Shown here: positions 34,406 through 44,211 of the stretch, piece after piece | Layout of the letters: each line of letters begins with the position of its first letter | Position numbering within the stretch: the stretch's first letter is position 1 | Assembly: GCF_001310085.1 (NCBI RefSeq) | Contig: NZ_CP012643.1 | Coordinates: 3,974,001-4,038,000 of the forward strand | DNA: 64,000 nucleotides | Reading direction: 5' to 3' | DNA from: Rufibacter tibetensis | Lineage (GTDB): Bacteria > Bacteroidota > Bacteroidia > Cytophagales > Hymenobacteraceae | Program-made: the position numbers and the translations under genes | The notes under the pieces: model-generated | The model's input: only the letters and a program-made list of their open reading frames with translations | Database searches by the model: none | Told to the model about the DNA's origin: nothing

Positions 34406-36649
34406 TTACGCGTGTATCCGAAGTTTGGCGAAGCTTAGGAGCAGGGTTTTTTCACCTACGCCCTCAAACTCAATGATTGCCTTGATAGAATTTCCCTGGT
34501 TATCAATCTTGGTCACGTTACCAAACCCGAATTTAGGGTGCTCTACGCGCATACCCTCCTGTAGGTTAGAAGTATCGCTCGGAGTAAAGTCAGCCGGTGG
34601 GTTATAGGCAGGGGCAGCCGAAGGTTTTTTGGCCGGGCTGATCAATTGCGCAACCGGGGTTTTCCGCTGTAACACTTTCTCAAACGGCCCGCGCTCATCG
34701 CCAAACTTAAAGTTCAGGAACGTGGGATCAATCTCGTCAATGAACCGGCTTTTCTCCGCGGCCCGCAGGTTACCCCACTGATAACGGCTGGTAGCGTAGG
34801 AGAGGGTCAATTTCTTCTCGGCACGGGTAATGGCCACGTAGAACAGGCGTCGCTCTTCTTCCAGGTCAGCGCGTGATTGTAGCATCATCTGGCTGGGGAA
34901 CAGGTTTTCCTCCATGCCCACAATGAACACATTTCTAAACTCCAAACCTTTGGCCGAGTGAATGGTCATCATGGTCACGTACTCACCTTCCTCTTCTTTT
35001 TTTGTGTCAGTGTCAGTAAGCAGGGCGATGTCTTGCAGGAACAAGGCCAGTGAATTATCTTCTTTCTCCGGATCGTCCACAAACTCCTTAATGGCGTTCA
35101 GGAGCTCCTGGATGTTCTCGTAACGAGCCAGACCTTCCACCGATTTGTCTGAGTACAGATCATCTACCAGGCCAGAGTGTTTGGCTATGTAGGTAGCGGC
35201 CTCAAACGCATCTTTCTCCTGGGCCATTACCGCAAAGCTTTTGATCTTGGTCGCGAAGTCCTGAATGGCAGCACCGGCTCTTCCGCCTAACAATTGGTTT
35301 GCGTGGCTCACTACTTCCCATAGGCTATGGTCCGTTTCATTAGCCGTGACAATCACCTTTTCAATGGTAGTGTCACCAATTCCCCGTTTAGGATAGTTGA
35401 TCACACGACGCAGCGCCTGCTCATCATTATGGTTAATGGCAAGGCGCAGATAGGAAATCAAGTCTTTGATCTCTTTGCGTTGGTAGAACGACAAGCCACC
35501 TACAATGCGGTACTTGATATTCATTTTGCGCAAGGCCTCTTCCATAGCCCTGGACTGAGCATTGGTTCTATAAAGAATGGCAAAGTCCTCATAGGAGAGG
35601 TGCTGGTTCATCTTCTCTTCAAAGATGGCGTGCGCCACCAGTTTGCCTTCTTCGTTGTCTGAACTGGCTTTGATGACGTCAATGAGTTGTCCTTCCTCGT
35701 TCTGGGAGAAAACGTCTTTGCGCAACTGAGCTTTGTTGTTCTTGATCACCGAGTTAGCCGCCTTCACAATGTGCTGGGTAGAGCGGTAGTTTTGCTCCAG
35801 TTTAAACACCTCCAGTTCAGGATAATCACGCTCAAAGTTGAGGATGTTCTGAATATCGGCCCCGCGGAAAGCGTAGATACTTTGGGCATCATCACCCACC
35901 ACGCAGATGTTCCGGTCTTTGGCCGAAAGCTTGCGGGTAATCAGGTACTGGCTGTAGTTTGTATCCTGGTACTCATCTACCATCACGTACTTGAAGATGT
36001 GCTGGTACTTGTTGAGCACATCCACGTGGTCTCTAAAGAGTACGTTGGTATTGAAGAGCAAATCGTCAAAATCCATGGCGCCGGCTTTGAAGCACCGTTC
36101 AGCATAGGTTTTGAAAATCTGGCCTATTTTCGGACGAAGTGCTGCCTCATCATCGGCTTGGATGGCGGGGTCACGCAGGTACTGAGCTACCGAGATAAGT
36201 TTGTTTTTAGCGGCCGAGATGCGCCCTAACACCATGTTAGGTTTGTAGAGCTTGTCATCCAGGTTCATCTCCTTCACTATGTTTCTGATGAGAGTTTTGG
36301 AGTCATCAGAATCATAGATGGTAAAGTGACTTGGGTAGCCTATTTTCTGCGCCTCGGCGCGAAGAATGCGGGAAAAAACAGAGTGGAAGGTTCCCATCCA
36401 AAGGTTCTTGGCTTCAGGTCCTACTACTTTTTCGATCCGCTCCCGCATCTCTTTGGCAGCCTTGTTGGTAAAGGTCAAGGAGAGAATGTTGAACGGATCA
36501 ACGCCTTTCTCCAGTAAGTGCGCAATGCGATAGGTAAGCACCCGGGTTTTGCCGGAGCCCGCCCCGGCAATAATCATACAAGGGCCTTCGGTATTTAAAA
36601 CAGCGGCTCGCTGTGACTCATTCAGGAGTTTCAGGTAATCCATGCTCAC
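34406..36649 (-). CDS. UvrD/PcrA-type ATP-dependent DNA helicase
   Basis: A 747-residue superfamily 1A 3'-5' helicase for nucleotide excision and mismatch repair and for removing RecA or stalled polymerases. Motifs in order: Q motif LNESQRAAV, Walker A AGAGSGKTRVL, Ia LTFTNKAAKEMRERI, Walker B VDEYQDTN, III VVGDDAQSIYAFRGAD, IV LEQNYRST, V MTIHSAKGLEF, VI YVAITRAEKKL. The C-terminal Tudor-like region GMRVEHPKFGFGNVTKID is the PcrA RNA-polymerase interaction module. It is closer to PcrA than to Rep. Monocistronic, with a TAATTTTG box 26 bases before the ATG. Confidence 0.9.
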   Translation of the reverse strand: MSMDYLKLLNESQRAAVLNTEGPCMIIAGAGSGKTRVLTYRIAHLLEKGVDPFNILSLTFTNKAAKEMRERIEKVVGPEAKNLWMGTFHSVFSRILRAEAQKIGYPSHFTIYDSDDSKTLIRNIVKEMNLDDKLYKPNMVLGRISAAKNKLISVAQYLRDPAIQADDEAALRPKIGQIFKTYAERCFKAGAMDFDDLLFNTNVLFRDHVDVLNKYQHIFKYVMVDEYQDTNYSQYLITRKLSAKDRNICVVGDDAQSIYAFRGADIQNILNFERDYPELEVFKLEQNYRSTQHIVKAANSVIKNNKAQLRKDVFSQNEEGQLIDVIKASSDNEEGKLVAHAIFEEKMNQHLSYEDFAILYRTNAQSRAMEEALRKMNIKYRIVGGLSFYQRKEIKDLISYLRLAINHNDEQALRRVINYPKRGIGDTTIEKVIVTANETDHSLWEVVSHANQLLGGRAGAAIQDFATKIKSFAVMAQEKDAFEAATYIAKHSGLVDDLYSDKSVEGLARYENIQELLNAIKEFVDDPEKEDNSLALFLQDIALLTDTDTKKEEEGEYVTMMTIHSAKGLEFRNVFIVGMEENLFPSQMMLQSRADLEEERRLFYVAITRAEKKLTLSYATSRYQWGNLRAAEKSRFIDEIDPTFLNFKFGDERGPFEKVLQRKTPVAQLISPAKKPSAAPAYNPPADFTPSDTSNLQEGMRVEHPKFGFGNVTKIDNQGNSIKAIIEFEGVGEKTLLLSFAKLRIHA

Positions 36650-36674
36650 AAATATTCTTTCTTCAGGAAGAACA

Positions 36675-36682
36675 CAAAATTA
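36675..36682 (-). promoter_or_regulatory. -7 box TAATTTTG for the helicase
   Basis: Matches TAnnTTTG on the minus strand, 26 bases before the ATG. Confidence 0.55.
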
Positions 36683-36819
36683 CGGAATAAAGTCGCATTA
36701 TCAGAGGTCGTTTTTCAGAGGTGGGCTGTATAATGCTATAGATTTTAGCTTTTTGATTAACTTTCAGGAATACAGTTTAGGTTAACTCTTGTAAAGGATT
36801 CAACGATCCTGAGTTATCT

Positions 36820-36866
36820 AAAAGCAGAAAGCTACCCTGTCTTAGACAAAGTAGCTTTCTGCTTTT
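36820..36866 (-). terminator. Terminator of the TonB/DUF4249 operon
   Basis: A 16-bp perfect stem AAAAGCAGAAAGCTAC and its complement, with a T-run on the minus strand, downstream of the last operon gene. Confidence 0.8.
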
Positions 36867-36938
36867 CAGTTTGTTTTGGAAAAAGAAGGCTCAAAAGAAC
36901 TTACCTTTTCACCGGCGGCAGTACTAAATCACCGAAGA

Positions 36939-39413
36939 TTATAGTGGCTTTTTGACTTCAAAGGTGACCATCTTGCTGCCGGGAAGACCTTCTCTGGTGA
37001 GGCCCTGGATGAAGATGGTGTAAGTTCCGGCTTGGTCTGCTGTGTAAAATTGAGAGCTGGCTTTTCCGTTTTCACCGGTAATCAGGTTAGGAGACCAGTA
37101 AAGGAGGTTGCGCCAGTCGGGCAAGCGGCTGAGTTTTTGCTCGTCGGTGCTGTAGGTGGGGGCGTAAAACTCACGTTGCAACTGGAGCCCTTCGTATTCC
37201 TGTAGTAGTGCCCTTGTATCTAAAGGAAAGCCCGCCAGATCTCCTTTGTAGGTGGTATAGCTCACCACCCCATGTGACACCAGGGATCCGTTGTAGTACT
37301 TGCTCTCCATCACATCTAATCGCTCAATTTTCAAGGGGTCAAAGGCCATGATTTTGTTTGTGTCAAAGACCGGAACCCCGTCTAAGAGAACCAATGGGTC
37401 TTCCTCAAAGAAAATCCTGCGCGGATTATCCATCACTAGGAAGTGGAAATTTCCGCGGCGTTTTCGTACCATCACCCCGGGCACATACTCCCGCATGACT
37501 TCCTCCATCACCTTGAAGCGGGTAAAATCATCTAAAAAGTAATGTTTGCTGGGGTTGCCGTAGAACGGAAGGCTGTCTATACCAGGTGCCCGGTAGCGGT
37601 TCAGGTATTTTTCAAAGTAGATGTTTTGAGCCTGTACATCTAGGTGGCGGGCATAGATAGCGTCTTTGGAGGTGGAGTCTACATTAAGGGCTGAAAGTGG
37701 TCTGGCGGTGTATTTGGTTGAAAATGGATCTTCCAGTTGAAAATGGTAGGTGCTGTCTTTCAGGAAATTTGTTTGCACCACTACTTCCTTAGACCCAAAG
37801 AAATCCTTTACATCAAACAGCACCAAACCATTATCTGTGCTGACACTGCTGTAAAACCTGATATTCTTGCCCGGTGAGGAAAGATAGGTTCTGATTTTTC
37901 TAGCGGGTTCGCCCGTGGCCACGTTCGTTACTTTTCCTTTGATTAGGTGCCCTTGGTATTCGGGTAGAAAAGAGTAGGCCGGAGGCTGTGGACTGAGCAC
38001 TTCGTCCCAGGTGAAGCGACTCCAGCCGTGAGTCAGCATTAGGTTGTCCAAGGCCTGTTCGGCTTGTGGGCCGGCTTGGGTAAAGTAGGAGGAGGGGTTC
38101 TCAACGGTTCCTTTCAGGTCAGAGGAAAGCCAGAGATACGCTTTTATGTCTGCAAGATTATGAGGGTTAAGACTATCCTGTTTGAAAACCGCTAAAGATA
38201 ATTCTGCGGTAGTGGGGGTGCCTTTTTCTCGATGGGTGAGAACCTCCAGGGTTACCTGCTCGCGGGTGGCAAAGGAAGGCTTGCTAACCGCCAAATCAAT
38301 TTCCAGCTGCTGTGTTGGGTACTTAAAGTAAAGGCGCTCAGCCACTGGTTTCAGTTGGCTGTTAAAAACCGTGAAATGGGTAATGCCGGTAGTCAGTGAA
38401 TCTTTCACTACTGAAAAGGTTGCCAGTCCGTTAACTGGCTGAGCAGTAGCCGCTACAATGGCCGCATGGCGGGTATGCCCCAATAAGTAAAGGGAACCTT
38501 GCTGCTGATCTGAGGTGCGCGCTGTCAAAACCAATTCTCCTGGCTTTTTTTCTTCCAGGCCTAAAGTATATCCCTGCTCCTGAACAACCGGGAGCTTCTG
38601 GCGGACCACTTTCCCGTTAGGAAACCGGACCACCGCAGTGTAGTCGGTGGAGATAGTAGGAGTGAAGCTGAAATGGCCTATTCCTAACTTGGAAGGCAGA
38701 AAGGTGGCCACGGTTGTACCGCTTTGGTCCAACACCTCGCCCTGGAAATTGGCTCCTTTGCCTGTGTTGCTGTTAACCCCTTTAAAGGCTACTTTACTTG
38801 TAAAGCCTTTCACCAGATTCCCTCCTTCGGGAAAGAATTGAATGGCAAACGAGGCAGTATCTGTTACGGGAGGCAGGTTGAGCGGTTGAAAGGTATTGAT
38901 GATGGTGATGGGCTGCTCAAAGTAATAGTCTGGGCTGAAGTTTTTCATCCAGTTGGTGTACGCCCGCACGGTGTAGTTACCGGCACTTAGCGATGTAGGC
39001 AACACAAATGACCCATTTCCGGTACCGTATTTCAAAGCCACTTTCCCTTGTACCACGGGCTTTTGCTCCGCATCCAGAACTTCTACATACGCCACTTTGC
39101 TTAGGTCAAAGGGTGTATGAAAAGTGCCCTCTACATTGTACACTTTAAACCACAGGATATCTCCGCTAACGTATGAGGGCCTATCCAGATGGAGAAAAAC
39201 TTTTTCCTGAACCGATTTAATGCCATGTTCTTTGAAGTTAGTCAGTAGGTTCGGGAGGGAGGCAGTTTGTCCCAACACATCTCCAGCGGTTGACTGTAAC
39301 AATGCCAGTCCCATCAGTATTCTTAAACTTAGCGCCCAAGACTTCTTCTGGAAGGAAGAAAAGGTACCCTTGGCAAAGCCACCTCGTTGATTTATTTCTA
39401 TAAGTAATCTCAT
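36939..39413 (-). CDS. Large exported MG2-like protein with TonB-plug-like segment
   Basis: An 824-residue secreted protein with a long N-terminal signal (helix around 28-48, cut near VLGQ). It opens with a macroglobulin MG2-like domain (EKVFLHLDRPSYVSGDILWFKVYNVEG) and further beta-rich repeats, for example GSFVLPTSLSAGNYTVRAYTNWM. A carboxypeptidase-regulatory-like segment (IKGKVTNVATGEPARKIRTYLSS) follows. At ~660-730 there is a region like a TonB-receptor plug (DPLVLLDGVPVFDTNKIMAFDPLKIERLDVM). There is no thioester Cys-Gly-Glu-Gln motif, so it is not a trapping macroglobulin. It is the last gene of a four-gene operon (13-base gap from DUF4249), so it probably works at the outer membrane with that TonB receptor. 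The role is unknown. Confidence 0.7.
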   Translation of the reverse strand: MRLLIEINQRGGFAKGTFSSFQKKSWALSLRILMGLALLQSTAGDVLGQTASLPNLLTNFKEHGIKSVQEKVFLHLDRPSYVSGDILWFKVYNVEGTFHTPFDLSKVAYVEVLDAEQKPVVQGKVALKYGTGNGSFVLPTSLSAGNYTVRAYTNWMKNFSPDYYFEQPITIINTFQPLNLPPVTDTASFAIQFFPEGGNLVKGFTSKVAFKGVNSNTGKGANFQGEVLDQSGTTVATFLPSKLGIGHFSFTPTISTDYTAVVRFPNGKVVRQKLPVVQEQGYTLGLEEKKPGELVLTARTSDQQQGSLYLLGHTRHAAIVAATAQPVNGLATFSVVKDSLTTGITHFTVFNSQLKPVAERLYFKYPTQQLEIDLAVSKPSFATREQVTLEVLTHREKGTPTTAELSLAVFKQDSLNPHNLADIKAYLWLSSDLKGTVENPSSYFTQAGPQAEQALDNLMLTHGWSRFTWDEVLSPQPPAYSFLPEYQGHLIKGKVTNVATGEPARKIRTYLSSPGKNIRFYSSVSTDNGLVLFDVKDFFGSKEVVVQTNFLKDSTYHFQLEDPFSTKYTARPLSALNVDSTSKDAIYARHLDVQAQNIYFEKYLNRYRAPGIDSLPFYGNPSKHYFLDDFTRFKVMEEVMREYVPGVMVRKRRGNFHFLVMDNPRRIFFEEDPLVLLDGVPVFDTNKIMAFDPLKIERLDVMESKYYNGSLVSHGVVSYTTYKGDLAGFPLDTRALLQEYEGLQLQREFYAPTYSTDEQKLSRLPDWRNLLYWSPNLITGENGKASSQFYTADQAGTYTIFIQGLTREGLPGSKMVTFEVKKPL

Positions 39414-39426
39414 TTTGCCGTCTTAA

Positions 39427-40569
39427 TTATTGCCAGTAAGCTGGTCTGACTTTGGTACCAAATACCCTGCAATCCACGCAGGACTTGGAAGCACCTGCAT
39501 AACCTATCAATTCCCTGGTTTCTGAAATGATCATATCAATTGGAATGGCACCGCCGCTAGAAAAATAAGCAGCTTCTTCCCCAACTTTGACAGTATCAAA
39601 GGGGCAGAATTGGCTAGGGGGCCGGTATGAGGCGGGTAGCTCCTGGCGGGTCACAAAAATTCTTTTCTCTTCCACTGACGAGATGGTTACAAACCCAATG
39701 ACTGGTTCTGTGGGTGAGGTAAGGCATTGAATGTTGCCGGTAAGCTGAGTTGGTAGAGGGTCAAATAAGGAACCTATGCTTTCGGTATTTTTTTTAAGGG
39801 CTTCCCAGTACTCATAAGACTCTTTGGTTTGGGCATACTGCTTTACCAGCAAGCTGTATTTCCGCTTCAGTTTCTCAGAATTGGCAGGAACCTTAACGAT
39901 TGGGAAATTACTAACCACATCCTGGCTGAGCTTGACAGTGTTGCCCACCTGGATGGCGGAGGAAGTGTTGTGGCGCCAGCACAAGAAGATATCATTACCG
40001 GGCTCCCGATCCCGTATTTGTCCGTTTACATACTCAAGTACCGAAAAATAGAAAGCTGCGTATTCCCAAGTTTCTTCAAACTCCCAGCGGTAGTAGCGGG
40101 TATCATTTTCGTTGTCATGGGTATTGACATACAGTTGCAGGCCATCGTTCTCTGCGGTCCAGTTTAGCTTGTCAATGGCAGGGGTGATTCTGGGCTCTAC
40201 GTAATCAGAGGCGTAGTCCTTACCACCAGTGCGAATCACCAACCGGTACTTCTTGGAAAGGGTGATGGGGAGCAATCTGTGGGTGTAGGTTCCTGGTTCG
40301 GTCTCCTGGAGATTGTATTTAGCGCCACTTTCCTCCTCTACAGTCACAGAAGCCCTTGTCTCCAGGGTAGGGCCGCTTGCATCGGTGAGGTTCTGGGTGT
40401 GCGATAGTTTGATGGTAGTAGGACCGTTGGAGTTGATGAAGCCACTCACTACCAAATAGTTGTTGTCTTGCTCTAATACTTCGGGAGTATAAGGTTCCTC
40501 ACAAGCTGCCAAAGTAAAGAAAAAAAGCAGGGGGAGGATGTTTTTGAGGCAGTTTTTAGGAAAATGCAT
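39427..40569 (-). CDS. DUF4249 lipoprotein
   Basis: A 380-residue surface or outer-membrane lipoprotein. Its signal ends at the lipobox LAAC (C23), followed by EEPYTPEVLEQDNNYLVVSGFINSNGPTTIKLSHT, the diagnostic N-terminal beta-domain of DUF4249. A Cys pair near the end (GASKSCVDCRVFG) is typical of the family. DUF4249 proteins are found next to TonB receptors across Bacteroidota and are presumed partners in nutrient binding, like SusD, but without experimental proof as far as I know. The start codon overlaps the receptor's stop by one base (TAATG), so translation is coupled. Confidence 0.85.
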   Translation of the reverse strand: MHFPKNCLKNILPLLFFFTLAACEEPYTPEVLEQDNNYLVVSGFINSNGPTTIKLSHTQNLTDASGPTLETRASVTVEEESGAKYNLQETEPGTYTHRLLPITLSKKYRLVIRTGGKDYASDYVEPRITPAIDKLNWTAENDGLQLYVNTHDNENDTRYYRWEFEETWEYAAFYFSVLEYVNGQIRDREPGNDIFLCWRHNTSSAIQVGNTVKLSQDVVSNFPIVKVPANSEKLKRKYSLLVKQYAQTKESYEYWEALKKNTESIGSLFDPLPTQLTGNIQCLTSPTEPVIGFVTISSVEEKRIFVTRQELPASYRPPSQFCPFDTVKVGEEAAYFSSGGAIPIDMIISETRELIGYAGASKSCVDCRVFGTKVRPAYWQ

Positions 40570-43400
40570 TAAAACTTAAAGTTATAGGTAACGGTAGGAA
40601 TGGGCTGGCCAAAAATGGAAAGTTTATAGCCTTTGATTTGTCTGTTCTCAGACCTGAAATACACTGAGTAAGGATTCTTGCGGCCGGTGACGTTGTACAC
40701 CGCCAATGTCCAGGAGCTGTGGGCAAGTTTCTTGACCTTGTGGTTGCCTTCAATGTTCATGGCGAAATCTACCCGGTAATAATTTGGTACCCGGTACTGG
40801 TTTCGGTCTGAGTAGAAGATGCGCTGCGTATTGCCGTCATAGTACTTGGCTATGGGTAGGGTGATGGGCCGTCCGGTGCTGTAGGTGAAGTTCAAAGAGG
40901 TACTAAACCGCTGGCTAAACCGGTAGTTACTTATCATGGTAAAGTCATGGGGTTTGTCAAAATTGCTGGGGTACCATTTGCCCTGGTTGATGATCTCAGA
41001 CACCTGCGGGTTGTTCAGCCGGACCAAGGTGCGGGAATAGGTATAGGAAACCCATCCGTTGAGCTTGCCCGTCATTTTTTTAAGCATCATTTCAACACCG
41101 TAGGCTTTTCCTTCAGCATTGGCCACGTCGGTTTCAATATGGTGGTTCAGAATGATGTCGGCACCGTTCCGGTAGTCCAGGAAATCCTTCATCTTTTTGT
41201 AATAACCTTCCACCGATAGCTCCACCGTGTTTGCCCTGAAGTTCTGATAATACCCCAACGCGAACTGGTCACCCACCTGGGGCCGGATGTTGGCGTCGCT
41301 CAGTTTCCAGGTGTCTGTGGGCGACATGGTGGCCGTGTTGGAGAGCATGTGAATGTATTGGCGCATCCTGTTGAAGCTCGCCTTGATAGAGGTATGGTCG
41401 GTTAACCCTAACCTGGCCGAAACCCGGTATTCGGGACCATGATAGGTGGCGATGGCTTTACCGGAGCTATAGGAAACAGTGTCCAGGATGGTGCTCTCGT
41501 TTTTTGGAACGTTAGGGGCGTAGGTGTACGCCTCTCTTGGTCCTAAGGCATTGAACATAGAATACCGAAGGCCCAAGTAAACCGAAAAGCGGGGTGAAAT
41601 GTCTATCTGATCAGAGACATAAAGGGCACTTTCCAGCGCTTTCTCTTTTTGCAACACGTCCCGCATTACCAGTGACTCGCTCCCAACCGGGGTCAGACTG
41701 CCAGGCGATACATTGTACAAAATAGAACTGGCCCCAAAATCTACAGTGTGTTTAGAGTTCAGGAAATAGTTGAAGTCTGCCTGCAGGTTAGCCTGATTCA
41801 TGCTGAATGCCAGGTCTGCCGCGTTTACGGGGTTATTTTCAGAATTTACCCCATAACCGTAGCGGCTATAAGCGCCGGTTACCACGCTATACAATTGGTT
41901 GTGGAAGATGTGCTTCCACTTAACGCTGGCGTTTTGGTTTGAAAAATTGTAGAGGGAGTCTGAGCCTAACCTGAATTTGTCCTTGCTCAGGTAGCTAGAC
42001 AGGTAAAGGGTGTTTTTGCTGTCAAATTCATGATTTATCTGGGCATTTAGGTCGTAAAAAGATGCGGAGCTCTTCTTGAATGATTCCTGGGGTAACTTCT
42101 TGAGGAGCCAGTTGGAGTACGTGCTACGGCCTGCCACCATGAAAGACGTTTTGTCTTTTATGATGGGCCCTTCCAAAGTTAGCCTGCTGGTTAAAAGACC
42201 AATGCCACCGGAGCCTGCTAGTTTCTTTTTGTTCCCGTCACGGGTGGTTATTTCCAAGACTGAGGAAAGCCGTCCGCCGTACCTGGCCGGAACATTGCTT
42301 TTATGCAGCTCCACTGATTTTATTATGTCTGGGTTGAAGGCCGAAAAGAAGCCAAACAGGTGAGAGGGGTTGTAAATAGTGGCATCATTGAAGAGAATCA
42401 GGTTCTGGTCTGTAGAGCCGCCCCGTACGTTCATGCCAGTGCTTCCCTCGCCTACAGATTTAACTCCGGGGAGCGTCAGCACTACTCTGAGAATATCAGT
42501 TTCACCAAAGGCGGTTGGTACCTGTTTGATGGTCCTGATGTCCAGGCGTTCCATCCCCATTTGCATGCCCGCTACGTTCCGGTCCTTTTCAGCCTCCACC
42601 AAAACTTCTTTCAAAGACCGCACATCTTCTTCAATCTCAATGTCCAGTTTCCCGTCTGCGTACAACCCAATCCGCCTGCGGGAGTTTTTGATCCCGATGC
42701 CCCTGATCAGCAACTCGCGCTCGCCCACCGGCAGAGTCAACGAGAAATAGCCATACTGATCAGAGGTGGTGGCCAGCAGGGGAGACTGGATATAAACCGT
42801 AGCCCCAATGATGGGCTCCCCTGATTTAGCATCCCGTAGGTGACCGGCCAGGTTCGCGTTTCCATTGGCATTGTCGCGTTTCGTGCCAATCAAGTAAAGC
42901 TTTGCCTCAGAGGTAGCTTTCTTCTTGTTTTGTTCCCCCGCAATATAAGGTGTGGCATCTGTGCTTTTCATCACCAAGGTTTGGTTCCCCGAGGATTTTT
43001 GCTCTCGGTTGAAAAATCCTTCCGGAAGGGTGGCCATGAATTCCTTGCCTTGGGTAATGAGCACATATCCCTGTTCCGTCATGGCGTATTTCAGGTTTGT
43101 TCCTTCTACTACCTGGTCCAATATTGACTTCAGTGGTTTCTGGGTAACCTGAATAGTTACTTTAAAGGAGTCTACAGCCGCGGGCTCATAATAGAAGCGG
43201 TACTTTGTTTTACTTTCTACTTCCCGTACAAAATCCTCAAAGGAAGCATCTTGCAGAGTTAAAGTAAGCAGAGGCTCGTTGACAGTTTGTGCTTTCCCTT
43301 GGGTTTTGCCAAAACATAGCAAAATCAAGAGAAGAAAAGCAATGCGGTAATAGTGGGCCATTTTGTGAAGGAAGAATTGGAGGATATTGGTAGTAAACAA
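40569..43400 (-). CDS. TonB-dependent outer-membrane receptor with STN and carboxypeptidase-like domains
   Basis: A 943-residue energised outer-membrane transporter. After the signal peptide (~1-38) comes an STN domain (LTLQDASFEDFVREVESKTKYRFYYEP...GTNLKYAMTEQGYVL), then a CarboxypepD_reg-like beta-sandwich at ~180-255 (GHLRDAKSGEPIIGATVYIQS). The plug (LPGVKSVGEGSTGMNVRGGSTDQNLILFND) and a 22-strand-type barrel follow, with aromatic end ...TVTYNFKF. STN domains usually pass a signal to FecR-type anti-sigma factors or engage secretin-like partners; no sigma/FecR pair is in the window. The cargo is unknown. It is the second gene of a four-gene operon with 13- and 1-base junctions. Confidence 0.9.
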   Translation of the reverse strand: MFTTNILQFFLHKMAHYYRIAFLLLILLCFGKTQGKAQTVNEPLLTLTLQDASFEDFVREVESKTKYRFYYEPAAVDSFKVTIQVTQKPLKSILDQVVEGTNLKYAMTEQGYVLITQGKEFMATLPEGFFNREQKSSGNQTLVMKSTDATPYIAGEQNKKKATSEAKLYLIGTKRDNANGNANLAGHLRDAKSGEPIIGATVYIQSPLLATTSDQYGYFSLTLPVGERELLIRGIGIKNSRRRIGLYADGKLDIEIEEDVRSLKEVLVEAEKDRNVAGMQMGMERLDIRTIKQVPTAFGETDILRVVLTLPGVKSVGEGSTGMNVRGGSTDQNLILFNDATIYNPSHLFGFFSAFNPDIIKSVELHKSNVPARYGGRLSSVLEITTRDGNKKKLAGSGGIGLLTSRLTLEGPIIKDKTSFMVAGRSTYSNWLLKKLPQESFKKSSASFYDLNAQINHEFDSKNTLYLSSYLSKDKFRLGSDSLYNFSNQNASVKWKHIFHNQLYSVVTGAYSRYGYGVNSENNPVNAADLAFSMNQANLQADFNYFLNSKHTVDFGASSILYNVSPGSLTPVGSESLVMRDVLQKEKALESALYVSDQIDISPRFSVYLGLRYSMFNALGPREAYTYAPNVPKNESTILDTVSYSSGKAIATYHGPEYRVSARLGLTDHTSIKASFNRMRQYIHMLSNTATMSPTDTWKLSDANIRPQVGDQFALGYYQNFRANTVELSVEGYYKKMKDFLDYRNGADIILNHHIETDVANAEGKAYGVEMMLKKMTGKLNGWVSYTYSRTLVRLNNPQVSEIINQGKWYPSNFDKPHDFTMISNYRFSQRFSTSLNFTYSTGRPITLPIAKYYDGNTQRIFYSDRNQYRVPNYYRVDFAMNIEGNHKVKKLAHSSWTLAVYNVTGRKNPYSVYFRSENRQIKGYKLSIFGQPIPTVTYNFKF

Positions 43401-43413
43401 AGCAGCAGATGCT

Positions 43414-44211
43414 TTATTTCAAAGTCTCATAATGGAGCACAAGGGCCAGAATAGAAGCTTCCCGCTGTTTTCTGAAGTTCAGTTTTTGGGCACGGGCGTA
43501 TCTTTTCAACTCCCTCCTTTTGTCATTGAACACTTTGTAGACCGAGCTCTTGGATTTCACTTCTTTGTAGGTATTCCCACTCTGAAGGAAGAACTTGTCC
43601 TGTGGGCTGTATCTCTCTACATCTTTATTGTCTTCAATGACCCTTTCCTTCAACTTTATCCGTTTCACCAGCAGATTGGTGTTACCCGCCTTGAAGACAT
43701 CATAGAAGCCTGTTTTAAGTGCATTTTCATTAGAGGAATCCTGGGCAACATGGCGCACAAACGTATGGCCGCGTAATTCAAAAGATGTTACTTTTTCATT
43801 GACCAGCTTTTGCAACAGGAAGCCATTCACCACTATGACTACCTCGTCTGTGACCATATCGTACAACATGGGTACTTCTTCATAATGGGCACCATCATAG
43901 TAGACCTTTCCCAGCGATTTCTCATCCTGAATAAAGAATTGGTGGCCATCCCGCGCAGGTCGTCGGTAGTCCACATACTCTGGTCCGTTGTATAGATGAG
44001 ACTCCTGATTTATCCCTTGCTTATAGAGTTTGATCGGGTAACTGGCCAAGGCTTGATTTGCTTCTGCGCTTGGTTTCACTTGTGAAAAGGCCTCTGTTGT
44101 TGCTAATAAACATGAAGCAATCAGTAGTAATGATCTTATTTTAAATTTGTAGCACAACAGGCAAGTAGGGGAGACCTTCAAAATTTTACTTTTTAGAATA
44201 TTATAAATCAA
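43414..44211 (-). CDS. Exported protein of unknown function, first gene of the TonB operon
   Basis: About 245-265 residues. A hydrophobic segment (IRSLLLIASCLLATTEAFSQ) is a signal peptide. The mature part is beta-rich, with stretches such as GKVYYDGAHYEEVPMLYDMVTDEVVIVV, and ends in basic helices (NDKRRELKRYARAQKLNFRKQREASI). I recognise a pattern seen in Bacteroidota operons with TonB/DUF4249 genes, but no named family. The start is uncertain: the frame opens with TTG at 44211 and no ATG precedes the signal peptide, so another TTG closer to the signal sequence (around residue 12) may be used. It lies 13 bases from the TonB receptor and is surely co-transcribed. Confidence 0.65.
   Translation of the reverse strand: MIYNILKSKILKVSPTCLLCYKFKIRSLLLIASCLLATTEAFSQVKPSAEANQALASYPIKLYKQGINQESHLYNGPEYVDYRRPARDGHQFFIQDEKSLGKVYYDGAHYEEVPMLYDMVTDEVVIVVNGFLLQKLVNEKVTSFELRGHTFVRHVAQDSSNENALKTGFYDVFKAGNTNLLVKRIKLKERVIEDNKDVERYSPQDKFFLQSGNTYKEVKSKSSVYKVFNDKRRELKRYARAQKLNFRKQREASILALVLHYETLK

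Noticed and set aside
35687-36229. 180-codon plus-strand frame opposite the helicase
   Set aside because: Antisense to conserved UvrD motifs III-IV; no own signals.
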